A stretch of DNA of 64,000 bases, from NCBI RefSeq assembly GCF_904528075.1, contig NZ_LR882035.1, forward strand, positions 1,302,001 to 1,366,000, read 5' to 3'. Made by a program: the position numbers and the translations under genes. Positions within the stretch are counted from its first letter, which is position 1, and each line of letters starts with the position of its first letter. This document shows positions 27,558-37,096 of this stretch, one piece after another. This DNA comes from Agreia sp. COWG (GTDB lineage Bacteria > Actinomycetota > Actinomycetes > Actinomycetales > Microbacteriaceae). The notes under the pieces are model-generated. The model made no database searches. It was not told the DNA's origin and worked only from the letters and a program-made list of their open reading frames with translations.

Positions 27558-28206
27558 GCCGGAGGTGGTGCCCGAACCGCTGTCTGACGAGCGCACCGAC
27601 TTCTCCGTCCTCTCGAGCGAGGTCGCCTTCGATGGCATGATCTGGGACGTGCGCCGCGAGACGTTCGAGTACAACGGCCAGAAGATTACCCGGGAGTTCG
27701 TGGACCATACGGGGGCCGTCGCGATCTTGGCGATCGACGACCAGGAGCGCGTGTTGCTGATCAAGCAGTACCGTCACCCGATCCGCTCCCGTGAGTGGGA
27801 GATTCCGGCGGGGCTCCTCGACGTGAACGGAGAAGACCCGCTCGACTCGGCGCGGCGCGAGCTCGCCGAGGAAGTCGACCTCGAGGCGGCGACCTGGAAT
27901 GTGCTCAGCGACTACGTGACGACGCCCGGAGGCAACAACGAGGCCATCCGCATCTACATCGCCCGCACTCTCTCGGACACCCCGACGTTCGAGCGTGAGC
28001 ATGAGGAGGCCGACATCGAAAAGCGCTGGGTGCCGCTCGACGAGGCCCTCGATGCCGTGGTCGCCCGTCGCATCCAGAACCCGTCGCTCGTCGTCGGCAT
28101 CTACGCCGCCGCCGTCGCCCGTTCGCGCGGATGGTCGACGCTGGCAGCGGCAGACGCGCCCTGGCCTCAGCGAGAGGCCCTGTCGAGCTTCCGGCACACC
28201 GCCTAG
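27550..28206 (+). CDS. NUDIX hydrolase, ADP-ribose pyrophosphatase type
   Basis: This 218-residue enzyme probably hydrolyses ADP-ribose to AMP and ribose 5-phosphate. The NUDIX box is visible as [20 protein letters not shown] followed by EVDLEA; the usual Gly of the REUxEExGU motif is Asp here, a common variation. The preceding LLIKQYRHP and PAGLLD segments are typical of ADP-ribose enzymes. It lies between pyrG and xerD as in M. tuberculosis (Rv1700). The GTG start overlaps pyrG. Confidence 0.9.
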
Positions 28207-28211
28207 TCGCC

Positions 28212-29144
28212 ATGGCCTTCGAACGCCAGGTCGAGGACTACCTGCGACACCTGACGATCGAGCGGGGGCTGTCGATCAACACGATGGCGGCGTATCGTCG
28301 TGACCTCGCTCGCTACTCGGCCTGGCTCGATGAGCAGGGTACCGAGGATGCGCGCCTCATCACCCCGACGCAGATCGGCGCGTTCGCGGGCTCGCTCCGG
28401 TCTGTGGAGCGGGGGCACGGCGACGGACGCGCGCCCGAGCCGCTCGCCGCGTCGAGTGTGGCGCGCATCCTGTCGTCGGTTCGGGGGTTTCACCGCCACC
28501 TTGCCGACGAGGGCGAGGTCGAGGTCGACGCCGCTCGCGAGGTGAAGCCTCCGAAGCTGGCCAGCCGTCTTCCCAAGGCGATCACCGTCGAGCAGATGTC
28601 GATGCTGCTCGGTGCCGTCACCGGAGACGACCTGCTCGCCCTGCGCGATCGGGCCCTGCTCGAGATGCTCTACGCCACCGGCGCACGCGTGTCGGAGGCG
28701 ACGGGACTGAATGTCGACGACGTGATGGACGACGCCGAGATCGTGCGGTTGGTGGGCAAGGGCAGCAAGCAGCGGGTCGTTCCCGTGGGCAGTTACGCCC
28801 AGAAAGCCGTGGATGCCTACCTCGTTCGGGCGCGCCCATTGCTCTCGGCGCGCGGCCGGGCCACTCCCGCGCTGTTCCTCGGTCAGCGCGGCCAGCGTCT
28901 GTCTCGGCAGGGCGCGTGGCTCATCATCCAGGCGACCGCGCGGAGGGCAGGTCTCGAGGCGCACGTGTCCCCGCACACGTTCCGCCACTCGTTTGCAACC
29001 CATTTGTTGCAAGGAGGCGCCGATGTTCGGGTCGTTCAGGAACTCCTGGGGCATTCCTCGGTGAAGACCACCCAGCTCTACACGCTCGTCACGGCCGACA
29101 CCCTGCGGGACATGTACGTGACAGCGCACCCGCGGGCGCGCTGA
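28212..29144 (+). CDS. xerD: Tyrosine recombinase XerD
   Basis: XerD resolves chromosome dimers at dif with XerC. The 310-residue protein has an N-terminal SAM-like core-binding domain (about 1-110) and the catalytic domain with the full set Arg159, Lys183, His255, Arg258, His281 and nucleophile Tyr290. All are offset by eleven from the E. coli numbers, so the enzyme looks intact. The ATG at 28212 is five bases after the NUDIX gene. This is a housekeeping recombinase, not an element integrase, given its context next to parA-like and scp genes. Confidence 0.95.
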   Translation: MAFERQVEDYLRHLTIERGLSINTMAAYRRDLARYSAWLDEQGTEDARLITPTQIGAFAGSLRSVERGHGDGRAPEPLAASSVARILSSVRGFHRHLADEGEVEVDAAREVKPPKLASRLPKAITVEQMSMLLGAVTGDDLLALRDRALLEMLYATGARVSEATGLNVDDVMDDAEIVRLVGKGSKQRVVPVGSYAQKAVDAYLVRARPLLSARGRATPALFLGQRGQRLSRQGAWLIIQATARRAGLEAHVSPHTFRHSFATHLLQGGADVRVVQELLGHSSVKTTQLYTLVTADTLRDMYVTAHPRAR

Positions 29145-29231
29145 ACCGCCTACGCGAAAGGCCACCGCCGGGCCGGTACAGTTGACCTCGACCCGGCGTC
29201 AGTCTGCCGGTGACGAAGAGGAGCAGCGTTC

Positions 29232-30122
29232 GTGGCGGGCACAAAGAACAACGGTCGGGCCGAGCTTCCGGGACTCGAAACGCCGAAGTTCGGTCCCACG
29301 GGTCGCCCCCTTCGCGCCTTCACCGATCCGGCCCCCCTCAAGTCGCACGGCCCCGCCCGCATCATCTCGTTGTGCAACCAGAAGGGTGGCGTGGGCAAGA
29401 CCACGACCACCATCAACCTGGGGGCGACCCTCGCCGGCTACGGCCGTCGGGTGCTCGCCATCGACTTCGACCCGCAGGGCGCGCTCTCGGCCGGACTCGG
29501 TGTGAACACGCACGATGCACTCACGATCTACGACCTGCTCCTGGGCAGCGCGAAAGATCCCTTCGCGGCCATCCAGCACACGTCCGTCGAGGGCCTCGAC
29601 GTGATCCCGGCCAACATCGATCTGTCGGCCGCAGAGGTGCACCTCGTAAACGAGGTCGCCCGCGAATCGATCCTCGCTCGGGTGCTGCGCAAGGTGAGCG
29701 CCGATTACGACGTGATTCTCATCGACTGCCAGCCGTCGCTCGGCCTGCTCACCATCAATGCCCTCACCGCCAGCCACGGGGTGTTCATCCCGCTCGAGTG
29801 CGAGTTCTTCGCCCTGCGCGGGGTCGCCCTGCTCGTCGAGACCATCGACAAGGTGCGCGACCGGTTGAACCCGGCCATCGAGCTCGACGGAATTCTGGCG
29901 ACCATGTACGACTCGCGCACGCTGCACTCCCGCGAGGTTCTCGAGCGGGTCGTGGATGCGTTCGGTGACGCCGTGCTCGAAACCGTCATCGGGCGCACGG
30001 TCAAGTTTCCCGACGCCTCGGTCGCCGGGCGGCCGATCACCCAGTTCGCGCCGGAGCATCCGGCCGCCAAGGCCTACATGCAGCTCGCCAGGGAACTGGT
30101 CGCACGTGGCGCGGTCGCCTAG
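29232..30122 (+). CDS. ParA/Soj-like ATPase
   Basis: This 296-residue protein has the deviant Walker A motif NQKGGVGKTTTTINLGATLA after an N-terminal stretch of about 45 residues, and IDFDPQGALSAGLGV and LIDCQPSLGLLTINAL as Walker A' and B regions. Its place beside scpA and scpB matches Rv1708, and the role is probably in chromosome segregation together with the ScpAB/SMC condensin. No parB is adjacent. The GTG start has AGAGGAG eight bases upstream. A TACAGT -10 box is at 29177-29182. Confidence 0.9.
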   Translation: MAGTKNNGRAELPGLETPKFGPTGRPLRAFTDPAPLKSHGPARIISLCNQKGGVGKTTTTINLGATLAGYGRRVLAIDFDPQGALSAGLGVNTHDALTIYDLLLGSAKDPFAAIQHTSVEGLDVIPANIDLSAAEVHLVNEVARESILARVLRKVSADYDVILIDCQPSLGLLTINALTASHGVFIPLECEFFALRGVALLVETIDKVRDRLNPAIELDGILATMYDSRTLHSREVLERVVDAFGDAVLETVIGRTVKFPDASVAGRPITQFAPEHPAAKAYMQLARELVARGAVA

Positions 30123-30933
30123 CCCGGACGTTTACGCGGGCGAGAATGCGCCCGCGTTCGAGCTTCGCCTCGACAATTTCGAGGGGCCTTTCGACCTACT
30201 GCTATCGCTCATCACGAAGCACGAGCTCGACATCACCGACATCTCGCTCAGCCGGGTGACCGATGAGTTCATCGGCTTTCTGCGCGGTCTCGACTCGGCC
30301 GAGGAGCTCGATCGAGCGTCTGAATTCCTCGTTGTTGCAGCAACCCTGCTCGACCTGAAGATCGTGGGGTTGCTCCCGCAGGGCGAGCTGGTCGATGCCG
30401 AAGACGTGGCGCTGCTCGAGGCGCGCGATCTTCTCTTCGCGAGGCTGTTGCAGTACCGGGCGTTCAAGGAGGTGGCGGCGTGGTTCGGCGATCGGTTCGA
30501 CGCCGAGTCCACACGTACCGTGCGCCAGGTGAGGCTGGAGGAGAAGTACCGCCGGCAGACGCCGGAGCTCGTGTGGACCCTGAGCCCCCTCGACTTCGCC
30601 GCCCTGGCAGCGGTCGCCATGGCGCCCCGGGAGCTGCCGACGGTCGGTCTCGAGCACCTGCACGCTCCGCTGGTCAGTATTCGCGAGCAGGCCGGGCACG
30701 TCGTCTCCCTGCTGCGGGCAAGCGCCGAGCCGGTGTCGTTTCGCGTTCTTGTCGCCGGGGCACTCGAGAAGGGTGTCGTCATCGCGCGATTCCTCGCGGT
30801 GCTCGAGCTCTATCGCCACGCGGCGATCTCGTTCGACCAGGCCGAGCCGCTCGGCGAGCTGATGCTCTTCTGGACCGCCGAGTCGTGGACCGAGGAGAAC
30901 CTCTCTAATCTGGGAGCGGACTATGACAACTGA
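30106..30933 (+). CDS. scpA: Segregation and condensation protein A
   Basis: ScpA is the kleisin subunit that bridges SMC heads in bacterial condensin. The 275-residue protein begins with a family core LRLDNFEGPFDLLLSLI and continues with ITDISLSRVTDEF; the C-terminal winged helix ends with LMLFWTAESW. The GTG at 30106 overlaps the ParA-like gene by 17 bases and is the only sensible start close to the conserved segment. The end overlaps scpB by eleven bases. Confidence 0.93.
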   Translation: MARSPSPDVYAGENAPAFELRLDNFEGPFDLLLSLITKHELDITDISLSRVTDEFIGFLRGLDSAEELDRASEFLVVAATLLDLKIVGLLPQGELVDAEDVALLEARDLLFARLLQYRAFKEVAAWFGDRFDAESTRTVRQVRLEEKYRRQTPELVWTLSPLDFAALAAVAMAPRELPTVGLEHLHAPLVSIREQAGHVVSLLRASAEPVSFRVLVAGALEKGVVIARFLAVLELYRHAAISFDQAEPLGELMLFWTAESWTEENLSNLGADYDN

Positions 30934-31483
30934 CACTTCGCTCGAGCGCTCGCTCGAGGCCATCCTCATGGTGGCCGACGAGCCCCAGGGGCTCGTCGCC
31001 CTCGCCACGGCCGTCGCCCGGCCCGTCGCCTCGGTGCGGCAGGCCATAGACAACCTGGTCGACGATTATGACGGCGTCGACGGTTCCGTGCGTCGCGGTT
31101 TCGAGCTTCGCGAGGTCGGCGGAGGCTGGCGTCTCTATGTGCGAGCAGACTACGACCACGTCGTCGCGGACTTCGTGACTACCCAGAATCCCTCCCGCCT
31201 CAGCCAGGCCGCCCTCGAAACGCTCGCCGTGATCGCCTACAAGCAGCCCATCAGCCGCGGATCTGTTGCGGCGATTCGAGCGGTGAACGTCGACTCCGTT
31301 GTACGCACGCTCCTGGGCCGTGGCCTGATCACCGAGGTGTCGACCGACGCCGAGACCCACGCCGTGCTCTACGGCACAACCGATCTCGTGCTGACGCAGC
31401 TCGGATTGAACTCCCTGGATGAACTCCCCCCGATCTCGCCGCTGCTCGCAGACGGCGCGGAAGGCTTCGATGAACGACTTTGA
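30923..31483 (+). CDS. scpB: Segregation and condensation protein B
   Basis: ScpB dimers bind ScpA in the condensin complex. The 186-residue protein consists of two winged-helix domains, with the conserved segment SQAALETLAVIAYKQPISRG at about 93-112 and LLGRGLITE. Typical length. The overlap with scpA and with the pseudouridine synthase (14 bases) suggests tight co-translation. Confidence 0.93.
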   Translation: MTTDTSLERSLEAILMVADEPQGLVALATAVARPVASVRQAIDNLVDDYDGVDGSVRRGFELREVGGGWRLYVRADYDHVVADFVTTQNPSRLSQAALETLAVIAYKQPISRGSVAAIRAVNVDSVVRTLLGRGLITEVSTDAETHAVLYGTTDLVLTQLGLNSLDELPPISPLLADGAEGFDERL

Positions 31484-32300
31484 CAACACCCCTGATAACG
31501 ATCCCGGCGCCTCCGATGACACGGGCATCCGTCTGCAGAAGGTGATGGCCGCGGCGGGCGTCGCCTCGCGGCGCGCCTCAGAGGAGCTCATCGCTGCCGG
31601 TCGTGTTCGCGTGAACGGACAGGTGGTGAGGGAGCCTGGACGGCGGATCGATCCGGCCGTCGACAAGCTCGCCGTCGACAACATCGCCATCCAGCTCGAC
31701 ACGTCGAAGAGATACGTGATGCTGAACAAGCCGGTAGGCATCGTGTCGAGCCTGGCCGACGAGAACGGTCGTCCCGATCTTCGCGAGTTCACCGAGCAGT
31801 ACGAGGAGCGCCTGTTCAACGTGGGTCGACTCGACGCCGAGACGAGTGGCCTGCTGATCCTGACGAACGACGGCGACCTCGCGCACGTGCTCGCGCACCC
31901 GTCGTTCGGGGTGATGAAGACCTACATCGCCAAGGTGCGCGGAGCGATGACGTCGCAGACCGTGCAGAGGCTCACGGCCGGAATCGAACTCGAGGACGGA
32001 CCGATCGCCGCAGACAAGGCTCGGTTGCTCGAGACGTCGGGCGACGTCAGCCTGATCGAGGTCACGCTGCACTCCGGCCGTAATCGCATCGTACGCCGCA
32101 TGCTCAAGGAGGTCGGACATCCGGTCATCGACCTGGTTCGACGCTCCTTCGGCCCTCTGCACCTCGGCAACCTGCGCGCGGGGGCGACCCGCGAGCTCAC
32201 CACTGCCGAGCTGGGCCAGATCCTCACGCTGTCTCGCACGACCGCAACCACGCCCGCGGCGACCCCACCATCGACGACCACCTCGGGCTCGGGGGAGTAG
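31470..32300 (+). CDS. 23S rRNA pseudouridine synthase, RluB/RsuA family
   Basis: This 276-residue enzyme isomerises a uridine in rRNA. It has an N-terminal S4 domain (IRLQKVMAAAGVASRRASEE), the catalytic segment NVGRLDAETSGLLILTNDG with the nucleophile Asp, and HSGRNRIVRRMLKEVGHPV near the C-terminus. A Thr/Ser/Pro-rich tail of about 20 residues follows. The neighbourhood scpB-pseudouridine synthase matches Bacillus RluB and Rv1711. The ATG at 31470 overlaps scpB. Confidence 0.93.
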   Translation: MNDFDNTPDNDPGASDDTGIRLQKVMAAAGVASRRASEELIAAGRVRVNGQVVREPGRRIDPAVDKLAVDNIAIQLDTSKRYVMLNKPVGIVSSLADENGRPDLREFTEQYEERLFNVGRLDAETSGLLILTNDGDLAHVLAHPSFGVMKTYIAKVRGAMTSQTVQRLTAGIELEDGPIAADKARLLETSGDVSLIEVTLHSGRNRIVRRMLKEVGHPVIDLVRRSFGPLHLGNLRAGATRELTTAELGQILTLSRTTATTPAATPPSTTTSGSGE

Positions 32301-32303
32301 ACG

Positions 32304-33386
32304 ATGGACGAATCCCGCCTCACCGGACAGGTGCGCATCGTCGGCGTCGGCCTGCTCGGAACGAGCGTCGGGCTCGGCCTGCGGGCACGTGGCGTCGACG
32401 TCATCCTCGCGGATGCTTCTCCCACCAACCTCAGCATCGCCATCGACTACGGTGCAGGCCGGGCCGCGTCGCCGTCGGATGAGCCCGTGCTCATCGTGGT
32501 GTGCGTGCCACCCGACGTGACGGCGCAGCTCGTCGCGACCGAGCTCGCTGCCTACCCGGGTGCCCTGGTGACGGATGTCGCCAGCGTCAAGCTGGCGCCG
32601 CTCGAGGAACTGCGCGCATCCGGTGCCGACGTCTCGAGGTACATCGGCTCCCACCCGCTCGCCGGCCGGGAGAGAGGTGGACCGCTGTCTGGCCGGGCGG
32701 ACCTCTTCGTGGGGCGACCCTGGGTTGTGGCGGACCACGGGGGAGTGTCGTACCAGCGGGGGGCGCTGCTCGACGACCTCATCCTCGATCTCGGGGCGAC
32801 CCTCGTGGAGATGAGCCCAGAGGAGCACGACTCCTCGGTGGCGCTCGTCTCGCACGTTCCGCAGGTGATCTCATCTGTCATGGCGAGACGATTGACGGAT
32901 GCTCCGGAGGCGGCCGTGAACCTGGCCGGCCAAGGGCTGCGGGACGTCACGCGCATCGCGGGCAGCGATCCCGAGCTGTGGGTGCAGATCCTCGGAGCGA
33001 ACGCGGCGCCGGTGGCGAGCATGCTGCGCGACTTCCGCGGCGACCTCGACCGCTTTATCGAGGCGTTGGAGTACCCGTCCGAGGGAAGCTCGCGTCGCCG
33101 CATCAACGAGGAACTGGCCGGCGGCAACGCCGGGGTCGCCCGCATACCCGGCAAGCACGGGCTCGATCGTCGCTACTCCAGCATCATCGTGATGGTCGAC
33201 GACAGGCCGGGAGAGCTCGCCCGCCTGTTCCACGAGATCGGCGAGGCGAAGGTGAACCTCGAGGACCTGCGCCTCGAACACTCTCCGGGCGCCCAGATCG
33301 GCTTGGCCGAAATCTCAGTGCTGCCCGAAGTGGTGCAGCGTCTCACCGATGAACTGTCGCGGCGCGGCTGGAGGATTGCAGGATGA
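32304..33386 (+). CDS. tyrA: Prephenate dehydrogenase
   Basis: TyrA converts prephenate to 4-hydroxyphenylpyruvate for tyrosine synthesis. The 360-residue protein has an N-terminal NAD-binding fold ([17 protein letters not shown]), the [11 protein letters not shown] segment that binds prephenate, and a C-terminal ACT domain (about 290-360, [16 protein letters not shown]) that likely senses tyrosine or phenylalanine. The gene starts three bases behind the pseudouridine synthase and overlaps cmk by four bases. It is inserted here relative to M. tuberculosis. Confidence 0.93.
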   Translation: MDESRLTGQVRIVGVGLLGTSVGLGLRARGVDVILADASPTNLSIAIDYGAGRAASPSDEPVLIVVCVPPDVTAQLVATELAAYPGALVTDVASVKLAPLEELRASGADVSRYIGSHPLAGRERGGPLSGRADLFVGRPWVVADHGGVSYQRGALLDDLILDLGATLVEMSPEEHDSSVALVSHVPQVISSVMARRLTDAPEAAVNLAGQGLRDVTRIAGSDPELWVQILGANAAPVASMLRDFRGDLDRFIEALEYPSEGSSRRRINEELAGGNAGVARIPGKHGLDRRYSSIIVMVDDRPGELARLFHEIGEAKVNLEDLRLEHSPGAQIGLAEISVLPEVVQRLTDELSRRGWRIAG

Positions 33387-34108
33387 GCACGAAGACACCG
33401 ATCCAGGTGCGAGACACGAACGCAGACTCCACCTTCGTCGTCGCGATCGATGGCCCCGCCGGAAGCGGCAAGTCGAGCGTGAGCCGCGCCGCTGCTTCTG
33501 CGCTCGGCTACGGCTACCTCGATTCCGGGGCCTGTTACCGGGCGCTGGCCTGGAGCCTCCTCGACCGAGGTGTCGACCTGGAGGACCCCGCCGCGGCGAT
33601 CGCGGCCCAGGCCGACTTCGATTTTCGCATCGGAACAGCGCCGGACGACTACTTCGTGCGGGTGGGCGAGACCGACGTGACCGATGCCATCCGCCAGCCG
33701 AGAGTGACGAACGCCGTGCGGCATATTTCGAAGGTGCCCGAGGTGCGCGCCGGGCTCACCTCGCTGTTCCGCCGCATCATCCGAACCGTCCCGAACCCGG
33801 GAATCGTCGTCGAGGGCCGAGACATCACCACGGTCGTGGCGTCGGATGCCCCGGTGCGGATCCTGCTCACGGCCTCGGAAGACGCTAGAATGGCGAGGCG
33901 TTCCAAGGAACTGACCGATCAGAGTGCTGCCGTCGTGGGTGAACAGCTCCGGTCCCGTGACCAGGCCGACTCCCGAGTTGTAGATTTCATGAACGCCGCC
34001 GAAGGTGTTCTCACCCTCGATTCAACCGAACTCGACTTCGACCAGACCGTTTCCGCGGTGGTCGAGATCGTCCACACTCAAACAGCGAGGATCTCGCATG
34101 GCCGATAA
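33383..34108 (+). CDS. cmk: Cytidylate kinase
   Basis: Cmk phosphorylates CMP and dCMP. The P-loop DGPAGSGKS lies at residues 23-31, the segment [13 protein letters not shown] matches the substrate-binding YLDTGAMYRA motif, and [12 protein letters not shown] is the GRDIGT-like motif. The N-terminal about 18 residues before the core are variable. The protein has 241 residues. The start overlaps tyrA and the end overlaps der. Confidence 0.94.
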   Translation: MSTKTPIQVRDTNADSTFVVAIDGPAGSGKSSVSRAAASALGYGYLDSGACYRALAWSLLDRGVDLEDPAAAIAAQADFDFRIGTAPDDYFVRVGETDVTDAIRQPRVTNAVRHISKVPEVRAGLTSLFRRIIRTVPNPGIVVEGRDITTVVASDAPVRILLTASEDARMARRSKELTDQSAAVVGEQLRSRDQADSRVVDFMNAAEGVLTLDSTELDFDQTVSAVVEIVHTQTARISHGR

Positions 34109-35642
34109 AAAGGCTCCCAACCCGTCCAGCCCGATGTCGGACTCCGAAGACGACTTCGAGGGCACCGACCCGACTCTCAGCGACAGGCTCGGCACCCTCG
34201 ACGACGAACTGATCTCGGCTCGCACCGAGACTCTTCGTGCAGGCCTCGCCGACTTCGACCTCGACGAAGACGACCTCGACATCCTCGAGGCCGCCACCGA
34301 CGACCCGGATGCGATCACCTACCTCCCGGCGCTGCCCGTGCTGGCCATCGTGGGGCGGCCGAACGTAGGCAAGTCCGCGCTGGTGAACCGCATCCTCGGG
34401 CGACGCGAGGCCGTCGTCGAAGACACTCCCGGCGTCACCCGCGACCGCGTCTCGTACAAGGCGGAGTGGCTCGACCGTTTCTTCACCATCGTCGACACCG
34501 GTGGCTGGGAGCCCGACGCCAAGGGCATCAACGCCTCCGTGGCCCAGCAGGCCGAGATCGCCATCGACCTGGCCGACGCCGTGCTCTTCGTCGTCGACGC
34601 CAACGTGGGTGCGACCTCGACCGACGAGCACGTCGTGCGTCTGTTGCGCAAGGCGAACAAGCCCGTGTACCTCGCCGCCAACAAGGTCGACGATCTTCGC
34701 CAGGAGCCCAACGCGTCCGTGCTGTGGTCGCTCGGCCTCGGCGAGCCGCACCCCGTCTCCGCGCTGCACGGGCGTGGTGTCGCCGATCTGCTCGACCTCA
34801 TCCTGAAGGACCTCCCCGAGGTCTCGGCCGTCGCCAAGCAGGAGGTGGGCGGCCCCCGTCGCGTCGCCATCCTCGGCCGGCCGAACGTGGGCAAGTCGTC
34901 GCTCTTGAACAAGGCTGCCGGTGAGGAGCGCGTCGTCGTCAATGAGCTGGCGGGTACCACGCGCGACCCCGTCGACGAGCAGGTCGAGATCGCCGGTCGC
35001 ATCTGGCGCTTCGTCGACACCGCCGGAATCCGGCGGCGCGTACACCTTCAGCAGGGCGCCGACTTCTACGCATCGCTTCGAACGTCTGCCGCGCTGGAGA
35101 AGGCCGAGGTGGCCGTCGTGATGATCGACGTCACCGAGCCGATCAGCGAGCAGGACGTGCGCATCATCGACCTCGTGCTCGAGTCCGGGCGTGCCCTTGT
35201 TCTCGCCTTCAACAAGTGGGACATGCTCGACGACGAACGTCGCCGCTATCTCGAGCGCGAGATCGAACAGGATCTCGCCCACGTCTCGTGGGCGCCGCGC
35301 GTGAATATGTCGGCCAAGACCGGTCGCCACCTCGAGAAGCTCGTACCCGCCCTCGAGCTCGCGCTCGAGTCGTGGGACACCCGCCTTCCGACGGGCAAGT
35401 TCAACGCCTTCCTCGCCGAGCTCACGTCGGCGCACCCGCACCCCGTCCGTGGCGGCAAGCAGCCGCGCATCCTGTTCGGAACGCAGGCCTCGAGCCGCCC
35501 GCCGACATTCGTTCTCTTCACCACCGGGTTCCTCGACCCGGGCTACCGTCGGTACATCCAGCGGCGCCTGCGCGAGGTCTACGGCTTCGAGGGATCGCCG
35601 ATCATCGTGAACATGCGCGTGCGCGAGAAGCGCAAGCGCTAG
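34098..35642 (+). CDS. der: Ribosome assembly GTPase Der (EngA)
   Basis: Der has two GTPase domains in tandem and is needed for 50S subunit assembly. The first P-loop [13 protein letters not shown] is near residue 86 and the second [13 protein letters not shown] near residue 260; NKVDD and NKWDM are the G4 motifs. A KH-like domain ends the 514-residue protein with [12 protein letters not shown]. The N-terminus carries about 78 acidic residues not found in E. coli Der, as in other actinobacteria. The ATG overlaps cmk. Confidence 0.95.
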   Translation: MADKKAPNPSSPMSDSEDDFEGTDPTLSDRLGTLDDELISARTETLRAGLADFDLDEDDLDILEAATDDPDAITYLPALPVLAIVGRPNVGKSALVNRILGRREAVVEDTPGVTRDRVSYKAEWLDRFFTIVDTGGWEPDAKGINASVAQQAEIAIDLADAVLFVVDANVGATSTDEHVVRLLRKANKPVYLAANKVDDLRQEPNASVLWSLGLGEPHPVSALHGRGVADLLDLILKDLPEVSAVAKQEVGGPRRVAILGRPNVGKSSLLNKAAGEERVVVNELAGTTRDPVDEQVEIAGRIWRFVDTAGIRRRVHLQQGADFYASLRTSAALEKAEVAVVMIDVTEPISEQDVRIIDLVLESGRALVLAFNKWDMLDDERRRYLEREIEQDLAHVSWAPRVNMSAKTGRHLEKLVPALELALESWDTRLPTGKFNAFLAELTSAHPHPVRGGKQPRILFGTQASSRPPTFVLFTTGFLDPGYRRYIQRRLREVYGFEGSPIIVNMRVREKRKR

Positions 35643-35656
35643 CAGTCAGGCCGCGG

Positions 35657-35690
35657 CGCCGCCACCCGAATCGACTCGGGTGGCGGCGTT
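35657..35690 (+). terminator. Rho-independent terminator after der
   Basis: A 13-bp perfect stem (35657-35669 with 35676-35688, CGCCGCCACCCGA) with a six-base loop is followed by ttt. It lies 15 bases after the der stop and ends the long housekeeping run. Confidence 0.85.
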
Positions 35691-35799
35691 TGTCATTGGG
35701 CGGGTCTGAGGCGCAACTCGCCGGATGACGGCTCGGCCTCGAGAAGCGCCAGCCGAGACGCTGTGACCAGCGAGGGCTGCCGAGCCCTCACTGGCTTCG

Positions 35800-35805
35800 T
35801 AGACT
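35800..35805 (+). promoter_or_regulatory. Candidate -10 box before the DUF3054 gene
   Basis: TAGACT lies six bases before GTG 35812. No ribosome-binding site is visible. It is another example of the leaderless layout. Confidence 0.45.
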
Positions 35806-35811
35806 GTTGTG

Positions 35812-36207
35812 GTGAATCGACCCGCAGCTGCCTCCACATCCATTGCCGTCGCGGCGGTGGCCGACCTCGTACTCGTGCTCGTCTTCGTGCTCATCGGGCG
35901 GGGCAGCCACGACGAGGGATTCTCGATCGAGGGCAGCCTCGTGACGGCATGGCCATTCGTCGTCGGACTCGCCGCAGGCTGGCTCCTCGCGTGGGCGTGG
36001 CGCGCGCCGTGGGCCGTGAGGTGGGCGGGGGTCGTGATCTGGGCATCCACCGTCGTCATTGGCGTTCTGTTGCGCGGAATCAGCGGCCAGGGCCTCGCGG
36101 TGTCGTTTGTGATCGTCACAACGCTGGTGCTCGCCGCGTTCCTGCTCGGCTGGCGGGCGATCGCCGGGCTCATACTGAGGCGCTCGTCACGAGGCGCATC
36201 GGCTTAG
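35812..36207 (+). CDS. DUF3054 family membrane protein
   Basis: This 131-residue protein has four predicted membrane helices (about 8-28, 43-63, 68-88 and 95-119) and very few charged residues. The pattern resembles the DUF3054 family of small actinobacterial membrane proteins of unknown function. GTG 35812 is preferred because it lies six bases after a -10 box, though an in-frame GTG three bases upstream also exists. It faces the ABC exporter genes tail to tail. Confidence 0.75.
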   Translation: MNRPAAASTSIAVAAVADLVLVLVFVLIGRGSHDEGFSIEGSLVTAWPFVVGLAAGWLLAWAWRAPWAVRWAGVVIWASTVVIGVLLRGISGQGLAVSFVIVTTLVLAAFLLGWRAIAGLILRRSSRGASA

Positions 36208-36223
36208 CGCCGCAGCGAACGCG

Positions 36224-37096
36224 CTACGACAGGATGTCCTTGGTCGAGAACCGGCCGTAGGCCAGCGCCCCGAACACCACGACGTAGCCGAGTTGCAGCA
36301 GCGCGTTCTGCCCGAACGACGACCACTCGATGGGCTGGCGCAGCAGATCGGCGAAGTTCAGCCAGTAGTGGCTGAACAGCCACGGGTGCAGCCAGGCGGT
36401 CTGCGACAGCGAATCCAAGACCTGCGCCACGATCGACAGCACGACCGTGGCAGCCATCGCTCCGACCGGGGCATCCGTGAGCGTCGAGATGAAGAGCCCG
36501 ATGGCGGCCAGCCCCAGCATCGAGACGCTCGCGTAGAGGGCGATCAGCAGTGCGCGCAGCAGCGATTCGGCGACGCTGACCGTGTCGCCCGACAGGAGGG
36601 TCACCGGGCCGACGGGAAAGAGCGCGATGCCGATCAGGATTCCGGCGATCGACAGGGTGAGCGTGGCCGCGAGGCAGAACGCCGCCGCGGCGAGGTACTT
36701 GACGACCAGCAGTCTGATGCGGCCGACGGGCGACACCAGCAGGTAGCGCAGAGTACCAGAGCTCGCCTCACCGGCGATCGAGTCTCCCGCGACGACGCCG
36801 ATCGTCAGGGGCAGGAAGAGCGGGATGGCGATCGTGAGCCCCGCTATGCCGACAAACAGTCCGTTCTGGGTGATACTTCCGATGAAGGCCGGGCCGCGAC
36901 CGCCAGAGTCGGAGGAGGAGACGCGTACCGCGATGGCGATGACGATGGGCACGGCGGCGAGGGCGGCGAGCATCGCCCACGTGCGTCGGCGCCGGAACAT
37001 CACGGCGAGCTCCGATGCGAGGAATCCCGCGCCGAGCGCGCGCCGCGTTCGGCGCGTGTCCAGCCGCGCGGCCCTGGGGTTGCTACTGGACGACAT
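36224..37096 (-). CDS. ABC-2 type exporter, permease subunit
   Basis: This 290-residue membrane protein has six hydrophobic helices: one at about 40-58, then several from about 85 to 285. The segment GEASSGTLRYLLVSPVGRIR is typical of ABC-2 permeases. It would form an export channel with the ATPase encoded directly upstream; the two genes overlap by 14 bases. The substrate is unknown; related pairs export antibiotics or peptides, or supply self-resistance. Confidence 0.85.
   Translation of the reverse strand: MSSSSNPRAARLDTRRTRRALGAGFLASELAVMFRRRRTWAMLAALAAVPIVIAIAVRVSSSDSGGRGPAFIGSITQNGLFVGIAGLTIAIPLFLPLTIGVVAGDSIAGEASSGTLRYLLVSPVGRIRLLVVKYLAAAAFCLAATLTLSIAGILIGIALFPVGPVTLLSGDTVSVAESLLRALLIALYASVSMLGLAAIGLFISTLTDAPVGAMAATVVLSIVAQVLDSLSQTAWLHPWLFSHYWLNFADLLRQPIEWSSFGQNALLQLGYVVVFGALAYGRFSTKDILS

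Noticed and set aside
28212..29144. Tyrosine recombinase as a sign of an integrated element
   Set aside because: The position between NUDIX and parA-like genes and all catalytic offsets match housekeeping XerD; no attachment-site repeats are seen.
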